In this document: positions 1 to 9,286 of the stretch, in pieces
Position numbering within the stretch: the stretch's first letter is position 1
How the letters are laid out: each line of letters opens with the position of its first letter
Origin: JBGRQA01 sp041725895
GTDB lineage: Bacteria; Bacteroidota; Bacteroidia; Bacteroidales; Marinifilaceae
Reading direction: 5' to 3'
NCBI GenBank assembly: GCA_041725895.1
Contig: JBGRQA010000007.1
Coordinates: 124,001-188,000 of the forward strand
DNA length: 64,000 bases
Notes under the pieces: model-generated
What the model was told of the DNA's origin: nothing
What the model saw: only the letters and a program-made list of their open reading frames with translations
Database searches by the model: none
Program-made: the position numbers and the translations under genes

Positions 1-2
1 CT

Positions 3-77
3 GTAGGCTACATAGATTATAGGAAAGTTGATTTTCAAGAGATAATTCAATTATTAGAATATAAAATTGAAGAATAA
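3..77 (+). CDS. 3' end of an unidentified gene (cut by window edge)
   Basis: An open frame enters from the left edge and ends at TAA 75-77, giving 24 C-terminal residues rich in charged and aliphatic residues (ending LLEYKIEE). An attC-like spacer follows within about 10 bp, as for the complete genes downstream, so this is probably the end of the previous cassette-type gene. The family cannot be judged from this much sequence. Confidence 0.45.
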   Translation, partial: VGYIDYRKVDFQEIIQLLEYKIEE

Positions 78-83
78 AATACT

Positions 84-222
84 GTTGCCAACAGCGGGTC
101 ATAGCGCATGCCGCGGTCTGGCTCGGCTGGATACAGAAGTGCACAATTGAACAACAGAACTATTAACAACGGACCTGTCCCGATGCATCGGGAGCACGAC
201 GCCATACACGCGGAACGGTATC
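84..222 (+). repeat. attC-like spacer, copy A
   Basis: GC-rich spacer after the preceding gene's stop. It starts with GCCAACAGCG and contains ATAGCGCATGCCGCG, GGCTCGGCTGGATACAGAAG, the perfect palindrome TCCCGATGCATCGGGA, and ends GCGGAACGGT. The left arm and the reverse complement of the right arm match imperfectly (GCGGGTCATAGCG against GCGTGTATGGCG), so a single strand would fold into a long hairpin as integron attC sites do. The same blocks recur near 6.3, 7.1, 9.1, 10.2, 11.0 and 13.2 kb. Confidence 0.6.
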
Positions 223-359
223 TGCAAGTGAAAAGAGCGAAACTGCAACATTAAAACCTAATTATAAATTTGAAAAAAAGGATAAAATATTGGCTCTTTG
301 ATTGAAGAATGGTGGAAGAAAAAAATAGTTTTTGCCCGCCCGCTTCTGCCCTTCGGGAC

Positions 360-460
360 AGTTGGGGTAGCCAATGCACATTGCACACATTTGCAAAACG
401 CACAGGCTGACACACAGACCAAAATTTGCAAAAGAGTGCAATTTTGCCAGCACAATTAAA
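360..460 (+). repeat. Left copy of a direct repeat flanking the STAND gene
   Basis: This stretch holds TTGC/GCAC-rich blocks followed by GGCTGACACACAGACCAAAA and TTTGCAAAAGAGTGC. A related, diverged series (GAGCCAACACACGACCAAAA, then AGCAATAGAGC) lies just after the STAND gene at about 5376-5460. The nearly codirectional copies bracket one gene. An in-frame ATG at 374 lies inside this element and is not a credible start. Confidence 0.5.
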
Positions 461-469
461 ACTATACAG

Positions 470-3400
470 ATGACTACAAATACAAACTATTTATATACTC
501 CAGTACAGACGATAGTTAATCCTCCTGTTGAAACAAATCTGCAAGAATTACCTATAGAAAAACTCTCTTGGGAAGATTTTGAGAAACTTTGTTTAGCAAT
601 AGTACAATTAGATTTTAAAATATCAGATTGTGAAATATATGGAACAAAAGGACAAACTCAACATGGAATAGATATTTTTGCGAAACAAACAAATAGTAAA
701 TACTCAACATATCAATGCAAAAGATATCAAGAATATAGTTTAACTAATTTAAAAGATGCAATTAAGCATTTTGAAAATCACAAATTTAAGGATTCAAGTG
801 AAAAATTTGTAATCTGTACATCTTGTGAATGGAATAAAACTCAACTTCAAGATTTATTTGAAAAAGAAAAAACACGTTTTGAAAAGGCGAATATTATATT
901 TGAGAAGTGGGATAAAATACAATTATCGAAGAAGTTAAAAAAACAACCACAGATTGTATTTGACTTTTTCGGGTTAGCATGGGTAAAAGCGTTCAATGGA
1001 GAATTAGCATTAGAATCCTTATCCCAAAACAAAAAACTAGATGCAAAGCAAATTGTAAAATATAGAACAGAACTGTATTCTTTCTATTCTACGATTTTCA
1101 ATACACAAGACCCAGGAATTCCTATACAAGAAATTAATAATAGCTCCTATGCTATACAAGACAGATTTGTTGTACCTGATGTTTTTCCATATGAAAGCAT
1201 TGAACTTGCTGATAATTATCTAGATAGTGAAAGTTTAGACAACGCTCTTGAAAGTACAAACATAGACGAAGATGAACTTTATTTTTTCAATAATTATAGC
1301 TATAGGTACGATGATGATTATAAGCTAATACACAAAAAAAGAAAAACCCAAATATCAGATAATAAATACAAAACAGATTTACGAAAGAATGTTGATGATA
1401 TATTATCTCAACAACACAGAACAGTTATTGTTGGAGATCCAGGAACAGGAAAAAGTACGTTGTTAAGATTTCTAGTACTCGACATCTTGTCTATTACTCC
1501 ATCATTTAAAAATATTTCTAAGCAATATGGGAAGTTATTGCCTGTATGGCTACCTTTTGCATTTTTATCTAAACATTTAAGTAAAGATGACAGCCTGGAT
1601 ATTAAAACCCTATTAAAAATTTGGTTTAAAAGCTTTGGTAAAGAATATTTATACGATTTAGTAAAAGATGCTCTAGAGGATGAAAGATTATTTTTTGTCA
1701 TTGATGGTGTTGATGAGTGGAATAATATTTCATCTGCCCAACAAGCGATCGATCGGATTGAAACAACAGCTCAATTATATAATGCTCGAATCCTATATTC
1801 AAGTAGACCATATGGTTTCAAGCTTATGAAAGATATGTTTACGAATGTCAACATTTTTTCATTGGCTTCTTTTTCAAAAAGTCAACAACAGGAATTTATT
1901 AGTAAATGGTATGATAAATGGCAAACATCCTTAAAAGTATCCGATTCTGAGTTTACTTTACGTGAAACGAAATCCTTTTTCTTAGAGTTAGAGAAAGCAA
2001 ATGATTTATCGCAGTTAGCAGGTAATCCATTATTATTAAGTATTCTGCTAATTCAGAAATTAAGAGATTCAAAGTTGCCACGAAACAAAATTAATGCTCT
2101 TAAAGAAATTACCGAATACCTAATTAATAAACACCCACTTAAAAGAAAAAAGGATGCAGCAATTGTTGATGAAACTAAATATGATATTGATTTTGGCGAT
2201 ATTTTTAGTGAATTAGCTTTTTATGTTCAAAATCAAAGTAATGATGGTGTCATAAATAAAGATGATGCATGTAAAGTTATAAGTAAATATTTAATAAAAT
2301 TTGCTGGATTTGAAAAAGCTCAAGCCAAATTAAAAGGAGCTGAATTTGTAGAGGTTGGAGCTAATAACTTTGGAATTATTGTTGAGAAATCAAATAATGA
2401 AATATCTTTTACACATAGGCAGTTTCAAGAATATTTGGCTGCGCAATATCTTTCAGAATCAGATGATAAAATTGTTGAAGACTATCTAAGTTCAAGTAGT
2501 TCAAATCCAATATTACATCAAGTGATTTTAACGTTTTTTGGACTAATACCTACGAAAAAAATTAATGAATTCGAATTTTACTTTAAAACGGTTCAAAATG
2601 CCTCTTGCACAGTTTTTCAAAAGGATTATTTAAAACTGCTTTTATATGAAATTGCCACTAATTTAAACAATGCACCTATAAGAATTTCATTTAAATGCTT
2701 CGATGAAATTGTAAATGAATTTAATTATGAACCAATTTTATCACGAAAAAAGGAATTGTTAAAAGTCTTGCTTAATGCACTTTATGTTGGCAAACTCTAT
2801 CCTAAAGTTTTAGAATTTGTGTTTCAGTTTTTTCCAAACCAAAATAAGTATTCTGATTATAGGGTAAAAGCATTACAAAATATACAAGAATTAACGCCAG
2901 CTTTAATTGATTTTCTAGTAAAATCGTTAATAAATGGTTCTTTCCAAATCAAAATTGATGCTTCAAAGTCCATAAAAAAGCATATACACAATAATGCGTT
3001 ATTTAAGAAAGTAAAAGCAATTATCATTAATTACAATGATCCAGAAATTGTAGGTTGTGCTTTCAATAGCATAATATGTGATAATATTGATTCTAACGAA
3101 TTGCATAAATTATCAAAACATTTAAAAACCAATCATAGCATTCCTCATTTTTTCTACTTAAAATACAAAGTGTTTACCAATCAACACTCTGAAAATGATT
3201 TAGAAATAATACTTTCTCTAAGTAAAAATTTGAATTACCAATTGGATGATGAGATTTTGAACCTACTAATAGAAGGATTTAGTCATAATGAAGAACTAAA
3301 GAGAAAAGTATTTCAAACGTGCAATGATAAACACAATAGGGAATTGTCTCTTGAATTAGCTTGGTCTTTATTATTCCATTGCTATAATAAAGAAAAGTCA

Positions 3401-5362
3401 GCAATAGAAACTCTTGTAAGAGAGATAAGTACAGAAGAATATCCGTTTTCTGGAACAGGAGCTCTCCGTGAGTTTTGGCAATATTTACCTTACTACTTTG
3501 ATTATAATAAAGATTTAGCCAAAACTGTTGAGAGTTGGATTGAACAAAAGTTTAAGGAGCATCCATTTATAGAGAATTCATTGTCGTTTGCATGTATTTA
3601 TGTAAAATCTGATAAAGTAAAGGAGTATTTGTTTAAAGATTTGGAAACATCTACTATATCACATTGGTCAGTAATGGCATTACTCGATGGTTGGAAGGAA
3701 AATAAAGATGTGATAGAAAAACTCCAAGAATATTTTAAAAAAGGAGAATTTAGGAAAACAACAATGGCTTCACATTATGTGGCAAGAGTTTTTAAAGAGG
3801 ATGCAGAACGAAACGATGCAATAAAAATACTTCATGACATATTAGCAGACAAAAGTTCGTTTTTTAGAGTAAGAGCACTACCCGCTTTGCTTGAGCTTGA
3901 TAAAAGTAATTTTGAAGCTAATCATCTCGCCAATTTCATGGAAGAAATTGAAACGTTTCCTAAAGATGATTTTGGTCAATATTATCAAGCAATTGAGACT
4001 ATAGTTGAAAATTATAGCACAAATAAACTCGTAGAAAACTATGTTTTCGATAAACTATCAAATGATCAGATGGCATTTGGATTAATTGTTAAATATTATC
4101 CAGAAAAATATGAAATAATAAGCCACCTAATTAATTCTTCACTTCCATTAAATAAAGTTTTAAGACATGAAATTGTAACAAAATTTGAAGACAATGGATT
4201 ATTTAATGAGATAGTTGTCAAATCATTATCGATGTTTGAAAAAGAAGAAGAAGCTATTTTAAAGATGGATGCTGCTTTATGTTTATTTAAACATTTTCAA
4301 ATGACAAATTGTGAAGAAAAAATAATTAAAATCTGTGAGCCATTAGTGTTCGCTCGTGGTTTTGATTATGAGATTAAACGAAACATTGCTTTTGCTGGAT
4401 ACTTAATTACTCACAATCTTGAAAGTTATTTTTCAAAAGAAGATTCGTCAATTAAAGCAAATGAAAAGGCTCATCCAATTCGCCTATTTCAGTATGATAT
4501 GTCAAAGATTAGCAGCCAAATGATTAATTTATTAATTAATGAATTTGAATATCTAATTGAAACTGTAGGTGATAATTTTGAAAACATTATTGACAACTCA
4601 AAGCATCTTCAAAACACATGGGGCTTTTTTGCGAAATACTCAGATAGTTCTTCTATAACATATGACTATATTCTTAATTACATTGAAAGTAATGAAGATA
4701 GTATTACTAATCATGATCTTGTAAGTTTTCTAAGTAGAACTAAGTCCGACAGTGTTATTCTTAAAAAGATTCTCACACGTCTTGTGTCTGATAAAAATAC
4801 TGGGGTTCAAGTGTATGCAGGCAAGTTGCTAGGAACTCACTTTAAGAGAGATTCAGAAATATTGGATTTACTTAAAGATGTTAATGAAAAAATTGATAAT
4901 GGAAAAATAGTTGCATTATGCACAGGTTGGCCAGATGAACCAGTTTTAAAACAGATTTTTAACCGACTCGTTTCTAATAATTATCCAATAAATGAGCATG
5001 CAGGTTTTCATCTTAAATTTTTATTTAGAAACAGTGTACACCTTTTCAAATTTATGCATGAAATTTTACAAAATACATCTGATGTTAGTTATTATCGAAA
5101 TTACTTTTATAAGCCACTCATAAATAGACTAAGTCATGATGAAGAACTAGCTCATTTAATAAAGGAGGAATTATTAATATCAACATCTAATAATATTAAG
5201 GTTTCATTCTATAATTTGCTGTTAAGTACGGGTTGGATGGATGATGATATTAGAGATTGGAAACTTAAAAATGAAGAAAATGTAGCTGAATATGGTTACG
5301 ACATCATTTCAAATAAAACAGTAAGTTTTTCAGAAATTTTAAGTGAATATCATTATGCATAA
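470..5362 (+). CDS. STAND NTPase: Mrr-like nuclease + NACHT + helical-repeat sensor (candidate defence)
   Basis: A 1630-residue protein. Residues about 30-110 look like an Mrr/PD-(D/E)XK-type nuclease domain: WEDFEKLC helix (E38), GIDI with D68, then YQCKRY giving Q82-x-K84. A NACHT ATPase core follows: Walker A GDPGTGKS at 322-329 and Walker B FFVIDGVDEW with D412, D415 and E416. The remaining roughly 1000 residues are helical, HEAT/TPR-like, with no membrane segments. Known of the family: Avs/bNACHT STAND proteins sense phage products through the C-terminal repeats, then oligomerise and activate an N-terminal effector; a nuclease effector implies DNA cleavage and abortive infection. The defence role here is inferred from architecture and an accessory location between repeats. 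The ATG at 470 was chosen because the earlier ATG (374) lies in repeat sequence. It is cytoplasmic and stands alone. Confidence 0.85.
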   Translation: MTTNTNYLYTPVQTIVNPPVETNLQELPIEKLSWEDFEKLCLAIVQLDFKISDCEIYGTKGQTQHGIDIFAKQTNSKYSTYQCKRYQEYSLTNLKDAIKHFENHKFKDSSEKFVICTSCEWNKTQLQDLFEKEKTRFEKANIIFEKWDKIQLSKKLKKQPQIVFDFFGLAWVKAFNGELALESLSQNKKLDAKQIVKYRTELYSFYSTIFNTQDPGIPIQEINNSSYAIQDRFVVPDVFPYESIELADNYLDSESLDNALESTNIDEDELYFFNNYSYRYDDDYKLIHKKRKTQISDNKYKTDLRKNVDDILSQQHRTVIVGDPGTGKSTLLRFLVLDILSITPSFKNISKQYGKLLPVWLPFAFLSKHLSKDDSLDIKTLLKIWFKSFGKEYLYDLVKDALEDERLFFVIDGVDEWNNISSAQQAIDRIETTAQLYNARILYSSRPYGFKLMKDMFTNVNIFSLASFSKSQQQEFISKWYDKWQTSLKVSDSEFTLRETKSFFLELEKANDLSQLAGNPLLLSILLIQKLRDSKLPRNKINALKEITEYLINKHPLKRKKDAAIVDETKYDIDFGDIFSELAFYVQNQSNDGVINKDDACKVISKYLIKFAGFEKAQAKLKGAEFVEVGANNFGIIVEKSNNEISFTHRQFQEYLAAQYLSESDDKIVEDYLSSSSSNPILHQVILTFFGLIPTKKINEFEFYFKTVQNASCTVFQKDYLKLLLYEIATNLNNAPIRISFKCFDEIVNEFNYEPILSRKKELLKVLLNALYVGKLYPKVLEFVFQFFPNQNKYSDYRVKALQNIQELTPALIDFLVKSLINGSFQIKIDASKSIKKHIHNNALFKKVKAIIINYNDPEIVGCAFNSIICDNIDSNELHKLSKHLKTNHSIPHFFYLKYKVFTNQHSENDLEIILSLSKNLNYQLDDEILNLLIEGFSHNEELKRKVFQTCNDKHNRELSLELAWSLLFHCYNKEKSAIETLVREISTEEYPFSGTGALREFWQYLPYYFDYNKDLAKTVESWIEQKFKEHPFIENSLSFACIYVKSDKVKEYLFKDLETSTISHWSVMALLDGWKENKDVIEKLQEYFKKGEFRKTTMASHYVARVFKEDAERNDAIKILHDILADKSSFFRVRALPALLELDKSNFEANHLANFMEEIETFPKDDFGQYYQAIETIVENYSTNKLVENYVFDKLSNDQMAFGLIVKYYPEKYEIISHLINSSLPLNKVLRHEIVTKFEDNGLFNEIVVKSLSMFEKEEEAILKMDAALCLFKHFQMTNCEEKIIKICEPLVFARGFDYEIKRNIAFAGYLITHNLESYFSKEDSSIKANEKAHPIRLFQYDMSKISSQMINLLINEFEYLIETVGDNFENIIDNSKHLQNTWGFFAKYSDSSSITYDYILNYIESNEDSITNHDLVSFLSRTKSDSVILKKILTRLVSDKNTGVQVYAGKLLGTHFKRDSEILDLLKDVNEKIDNGKIVALCTGWPDEPVLKQIFNRLVSNNYPINEHAGFHLKFLFRNSVHLFKFMHEILQNTSDVSYYRNYFYKPLINRLSHDEELAHLIKEELLISTSNNIKVSFYNLLLSTGWMDDDIRDWKLKNEENVAEYGYDIISNKTVSFSEILSEYHYA

Positions 5363-5375
5363 ATATAATCATCCC

Positions 5376-5460
5376 ACCCAGTCAAGCACAATTGCAATTC
5401 GCACGAGCCAACACACGACCAAAAATAGCAATAGAGCTTGCCTGTCTGCTACCGTTTTTT
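5376..5460 (+). repeat. Right copy of the direct repeat flanking the STAND gene
   Basis: Diverged copy of the 360-460 element: GCACAATTGCAATTCGCAC, CCAACACACGACCAAAAATAGC and AGAGCTTGCC line up with blocks of the left copy in the same order and orientation. It begins within 20 bp of the STAND stop codon. Confidence 0.45.
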
Positions 5461-5564
5461 TGCTGTCCCTAAAAACTAATTTTTTCGGGTACAGCAGTGC
5501 TTCGATTGGGCGAATTAGTGATTGTAAAGAATTAATAATGAGTCCAGAAACAGGAACACCAGCA

Positions 5565-5694
5565 GCTAACAAAGTGTCATACGTAATACGGGGGAAGGTG
5601 GTAAATTTGGGCGTAAGTACAATTAATAAACAGCATAACGGTTTGATATGTCAGAGCTTTGAAACCCGCACTACGCATACACTAGGCCGTTAAC
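5565..5694 (+). repeat. attC-like inverted repeat, second family
   Basis: The left arm GCTAACAAAGTGTCATACG plus TAATACGGG pairs imperfectly with the right arm CCCGCACTACGCATACAC plus TAGGCCGTTAAC. The outer GYTAAC/GTTAAC ends and unequal inner arms match the general attC plan, although the sequence differs from the A-H family. It lies between the STAND gene and the next gene. Confidence 0.5.
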
Positions 5695-5762
5695 GGTTAT
5701 TTGAAAAGCACTTTTGTTAACGTTTTGTGCTCTCATTTAAGTTTAAATAACAGAGTATTAGT

Positions 5763-6320
5763 ATGAAGAAATTTCAATTAGTAAATACGATTGGTGCAAT
5801 TTTATGGTGTGTTGGATTTGCATTAGAAAGACTGGACCTTTATCCATACTATAACATTGGATTATATGGAGCTCCCCCAATTATTTTTATCGGATTAATA
5901 ATGACATTTCGATATAACATAAAAGAAAGAGGATTATTCTCGAGACTTTCAACTCCCACAAACACCTCCGAAAAAATAGAAGACTATTTTAAACACTATC
6001 GAGAAATTTGGATGACTATAATTATATTTTGGATTATTATTGTTCATATTTCAACTGCTTCAATTAAAACTTCAAAACAATTTTATACCGCTGTTGATTA
6101 CATTAAACAAGATTCAACAATCGAGAAAAAGATTGGAGGATTTAAGACAACTGGATTCTCTGTGGAAGGAACATTAGCTCAAATGAAAGGCACGAGTAAA
6201 TTCTATTTTACAGTTGTTGGTAAAAAAGACCAATTAAAAGTGAAGGTTTTAGTTGATCGTATTGACAAAGGTATATTTGAGGTAACGAAAATTGAATATG
6301 AAGAAACAAACAACCGTTAA
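5763..6320 (+). CDS. Hypothetical membrane protein
   Basis: 185 residues. Two hydrophobic segments near the N-terminus (about 8-25 and 35-52) and a third at about 80-100 (MTIIIFWIIIVHISTASI) precede a soluble C-terminal domain of about 80 residues, rich in K, T and V, probably beta-strand. The family is not recognised. The stop codon lies inside the next attC-like spacer (CCGTTAACAGCGCG), as expected of a cassette gene. It stands alone, with no obvious promoter of its own. Confidence 0.7.
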   Translation: MKKFQLVNTIGAILWCVGFALERLDLYPYYNIGLYGAPPIIFIGLIMTFRYNIKERGLFSRLSTPTNTSEKIEDYFKHYREIWMTIIIFWIIIVHISTASIKTSKQFYTAVDYIKQDSTIEKKIGGFKTTGFSVEGTLAQMKGTSKFYFTVVGKKDQLKVKVLVDRIDKGIFEVTKIEYEETNNR

Positions 6321-6425
6321 CAGCGCGTCATAGCGCATGCCGCGGTTGGCTCGGCTGGATGCAGAAGTGAGAAGTTGAACGATAGAACTATAAACAAAAG
6401 GCCTGGGGATACAACGGAACCTGGT
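6312..6425 (+). repeat. attC-like spacer, copy B
   Basis: Starts CCGTTAACAGCGCG and contains TCATAGCGCATGCCGCG, GGCTCGGCTGGATGCAGAAG, GTTGAACGATAGAACTATAA and a shortened right arm ending ACAACGGAACC. The first half is nearly identical to copy A; the palindrome block is missing. Confidence 0.6.
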
Positions 6426-6449
6426 GCAATATTTAAAGACAATATCATA

Positions 6450-7118
6450 ATGAGCAGACAAATTTTAACCTTTTTGTTATTACTATATGTAAGTATCTGT
6501 AATGGCCAGAATAATTTAGAACGTTTAGAGGAAAAAGCTAAAAACAACCAGATTCCAGAAAAATGGAATATGGAGATGTTCGTTCGTGACCAGGAAAGGT
6601 TCAAAGAAGAAAAAACTAAACCATTTAATTCATCTGCATTTCCTGTTGAAAAATATGATTACTATGTATTCAGTAAGCCTTTTAATTTTCAATTGAATAA
6701 CATGCACTTCTCTGGAATTGCTTTTGGGGAAAACAAAAAGAATTCAAATGGTAAGTACGAAAAAAAACACGAATTAGCCATTATCTTTTACACTGGTAAT
6801 AAGAACTATCAATTAGAAGGAAGTGTTTCTTCCCGAAATTATCCATATTTAACAGTACAAGGCCAAGTAGAATTAAATAATCCGTACGACTATTTTGGAG
6901 TCAAAAGTCCTGACAATTCAGGATATATAGTTATCAATTTGAAAACATTTGACTTGCGATTTGGACAAACTGTAATGATATTTCCCAATAAAGACAATTC
7001 TTTCTACTATTTACAATTTGATAAAAAACCGCAATCAGATAAAAAGTTTGCAGCCTTCATCTCTGAACTGAAGAAAGACAATCGAATTCCTGAAATGATT
7101 AAACTTTTGAATAAATAA
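6450..7118 (+). CDS. Hypothetical secreted protein
   Basis: 222 residues from ATG 6450. This start gives a good signal peptide (MSRQILTFLLLLYVSICNGQ, cleavage about residue 18-20); the upstream in-frame ATG at 6375 lies in repeat sequence. The mature part is charged at the N-terminus, then aromatic and strand-like (YDYYVFSKPFNFQLNNMHF), suggesting a small periplasmic or surface beta domain. No family recognised. Single gene bounded by attC-like copies B and C. Confidence 0.7.
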   Translation: MSRQILTFLLLLYVSICNGQNNLERLEEKAKNNQIPEKWNMEMFVRDQERFKEEKTKPFNSSAFPVEKYDYYVFSKPFNFQLNNMHFSGIAFGENKKNSNGKYEKKHELAIIFYTGNKNYQLEGSVSSRNYPYLTVQGQVELNNPYDYFGVKSPDNSGYIVINLKTFDLRFGQTVMIFPNKDNSFYYLQFDKKPQSDKKFAAFISELKKDNRIPEMIKLLNK

Positions 7119-7121
7119 AAA

Positions 7122-7286
7122 CGTTACAAACAGCGAGGCATAACTCATGCCGCATCTCGCTCCCGACAATTCGGAACGGATGGTTCGGCTGGATTACGAA
7201 GTGCACAGTTGAACGACAGAACTATAACAACAAACCTGTCCCGAGGCATCGGGAGCACGAGGCCGTACCCGCGGAGCGTTGGGTTT
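7122..7286 (+). repeat. attC-like spacer, copy C
   Basis: Begins four bases after the preceding stop. It carries the perfect mini-stem GGCAT-AACTC-ATGCC, an inserted TCCCGACAATTCGG palindrome, GGTTCGGCTGGATTACGAAG, GTTGAACGACAGAACTATAA, CCCGAGGCATCGGG, and ends GCGGAGCGTTGGGT. The final GTTGGGT fits the GTTRRRY core of integron sites. This is the most complete copy. Confidence 0.62.
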
Positions 7287-7358
7287 AAGCAAAAAGACCG
7301 TAGTGAATTCAAAATAATATTGAGATTAAAGAAATGATTAATACTTAAATTACAGAAA

Positions 7359-7916
7359 ATGGATAGTATAATAATTCAAAAAAACAAATTTAACATTGTC
7401 AAAGGAATAGCCCTTTTGCTCTTTTCAGTTATTATTTATTACACGAATACTAATATAGGTTATAGTTATTTTGTTTATTTATTAGGAGGCAGCGCAATTC
7501 TTTCAGGTTTAATGCATTCTGCGGCAGGAATAGAAAACCCAAAAGATACATTTGAAAATATTTATCTTATAATATTCGGTTTTATTACTACAATAGGGAG
7601 CATTGTAATGATGATAAATCTAAGTAGCAGTTATCCTTACTATTCAAATAAGGTTATGTTTTCATACTGGTTGTTAATTCAAATTATTTTTACAATTTCA
7701 TATCTTATTTTATTATCAAAAAGAGATAAAAAACAATTCACATTTTTAGTCCTTTTCTTAATCGGCATGATTATATTGACAATAAGAGCATTTTTAAATA
7801 ACAAATGCTCATTAGGAATTAATTTCACAATACTTCCTTTTGCTTTCGTTGGCATATTAAATTTATATGTTTTTTTTATTTTTAGAAAGTATGAAGAAAT
7901 TGCAGGTAGAAAATAA
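7359..7916 (+). CDS. Hypothetical polytopic membrane protein
   Basis: 185 residues with about six hydrophobic segments (around 15-31, 36-54, 65-84, 98-116, 123-141 and 152-175) and short polar loops. There are no catalytic motifs and the family is not recognised. It is a lone AT-rich gene between attC-like copy C and a divergent spacer; the inner membrane is the expected location. Confidence 0.7.
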   Translation: MDSIIIQKNKFNIVKGIALLLFSVIIYYTNTNIGYSYFVYLLGGSAILSGLMHSAAGIENPKDTFENIYLIIFGFITTIGSIVMMINLSSSYPYYSNKVMFSYWLLIQIIFTISYLILLSKRDKKQFTFLVLFLIGMIILTIRAFLNNKCSLGINFTILPFAFVGILNLYVFFIFRKYEEIAGRK

Positions 7917-7975
7917 AATATAGACTTTTAGTATAATTTTTTATCGGACATAGATTGCAATATGAAACGGTTTTA

Positions 7976-8200
7976 TAACAAAACAAAAGCCAACATACTA
8001 ACAAGTTGCAAAGAATAAAACACAATCAAGTAGGCAGCCGCCAGATCAATAACCTACCGGAAAAGCTCGCACACCATTGTGCATTAGTGGCTATTCATTC
8101 CCGAATTTAGGTATTCAGGGTAGCTTCTCTTTATTAAAACAGTCACGATGCTTGGGGAGCAGAATGCCGCAAACATGGAATGAGAACGACAATTAACAAA
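7976..8200 (+). repeat. Structured spacer, divergent type
   Basis: GC-richer non-coding spacer with a 5' part CCAACATACTAACAAGTTGC and internal blocks CCCGAATTTAGGTATTC and CACGATGCTTGGGGAGCAG. The ACGATGC...GGGAGCA string parallels the right arm of the A-H family, and the GAATTTAGG/GGTATTC block recurs at 16262-16475. Probably a diverged attC-like site. Confidence 0.35.
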
Positions 8201-8213
8201 GCAAACGATAAAC

Positions 8214-9110
8214 ATGATGAAATATAGAATACAAAAAGTAGATTTTTTTTCTGATCAATATGAAGATAAAGGGCAAATTAGCTCAGAAGAAGCAATTGAG
8301 GTATTTCAGTCTTTCCCATTTGATCAACAATTTGCTGAAATGAGAAACAGAAAAATGACCTCTTGCTTTCCTAAGATTATTTTTGAAAGGGAATGTGGAG
8401 CTTTCTTGACCATTTATGCAGAAAACGAGGATGGATTCTATTTCAAATATGAAAATACCGATTCAGAATCGGACTTTTTTATTTCGAACAATTACAATCC
8501 CAACTCTGTAGAGGGAAAAGAAACTCCGGAGGATATTATAGATTTTTTTGTATCAAATAGGTTAGAATCAAAATTAAGTCTTCGCTCAAAGAAAAACATT
8601 GAAGATGACAACAATCAAACAATTAAATACAAGTACAGAAAAAGGAAGGAATACAAGCATTGGGCCTGGGCAATCCTATTTATACTATCAACGGGAACAT
8701 TAGCGCTATTTGTAGATGAGATGAATATGGACATCGCCTTATATGTTTATGCATTTTTTAGTTTGTATTGGTTGCCTAGCCTGGTTTTGTTCTTTAGTTT
8801 CTATCTGAAAAACAGAAATGCAACAGTAACAATTGATAAAGTAGAGAAAACACTTTCGTATGAGGATTCTAATGCCAGAATTACATTCAATAGAGATGAC
8901 ATTAAAAAATGTGAAATTAACAGGACTCGAGCAAAAAGAAAGTTTTCAAATGCATTTAAGTACCTATGGATTGTACTGAAAGACAATAAAGAAGTATTAA
9001 TTACGAACTTCATTGCAGAGCCCGAAAATATAATAGAAGATCTTAATCTTCACTATAGTATTGACAAAAGAGTTGTTCCATTTTTACCTATTAAAAGTGG
9101 AAGAAGGTAA
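8214..9110 (+). CDS. Hypothetical membrane protein with bacterial-PH-like C-terminus
   Basis: 298 residues (ATG 8214 or the adjacent ATG 8217). The N-terminal 140 residues are soluble and acidic. Two membrane segments follow (about 150-166 and 175-196), then a C-terminal domain with the pattern VTIDKVEKTLSYEDSNARITF ... LWIVLKDNKEVLI, which reads like a YcxB/bPH beta domain. Function unknown. Single gene ending 5 bp before attC-like copy D. Confidence 0.7.
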   Translation: MMKYRIQKVDFFSDQYEDKGQISSEEAIEVFQSFPFDQQFAEMRNRKMTSCFPKIIFERECGAFLTIYAENEDGFYFKYENTDSESDFFISNNYNPNSVEGKETPEDIIDFFVSNRLESKLSLRSKKNIEDDNNQTIKYKYRKRKEYKHWAWAILFILSTGTLALFVDEMNMDIALYVYAFFSLYWLPSLVLFFSFYLKNRNATVTIDKVEKTLSYEDSNARITFNRDDIKKCEINRTRAKRKFSNAFKYLWIVLKDNKEVLITNFIAEPENIIEDLNLHYSIDKRVVPFLPIKSGRR

Positions 9111-9114
9111 AAAA

Positions 9115-9268
9115 GCAGCGAACAGCGGTTCATAGCGCATGCCGCGTCCCGTTAGCTATCAGGATGGCTCAGCTAGATGAATAAGGAAGAATTTAACGAC
9201 AGAACTACAAATCGCAAACCTGTCCCGATGCAACGGGTGCTCGACGCCATTGCTGCGGAAGGTTAGGC
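9115..9268 (+). repeat. attC-like spacer, copy D
   Basis: Starts GCGAACAGCG and contains TTCATAGCGCATGCCGCG, GGATGGCTCAGCTAGATG, TTTAACGACAGAACTACAA, TGTCCCGATGCAACGGG and TGCTCGACGCC, ending GCGGAAGGTTAGGC. The terminal GTTAGGC is an exact GTTRRRY integron core box, 19 bp before the next ATG. Confidence 0.62.
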
Positions 9269-9286
9269 GACATAAAACACAGAACA

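Noticed and set aside
374..469. 32 extra residues at the N-terminus of the STAND protein
   Set aside because: This part lies in the flanking direct repeat, has no protein-like pattern, and ATG 470 immediately precedes recognisable sequence.
5343..5693. 116-aa + ORF overlapping the STAND stop
   Set aside because: It runs through the direct repeat and the attC-like inverted repeat; the translation is low-quality, with arms of the hairpin encoded as protein.
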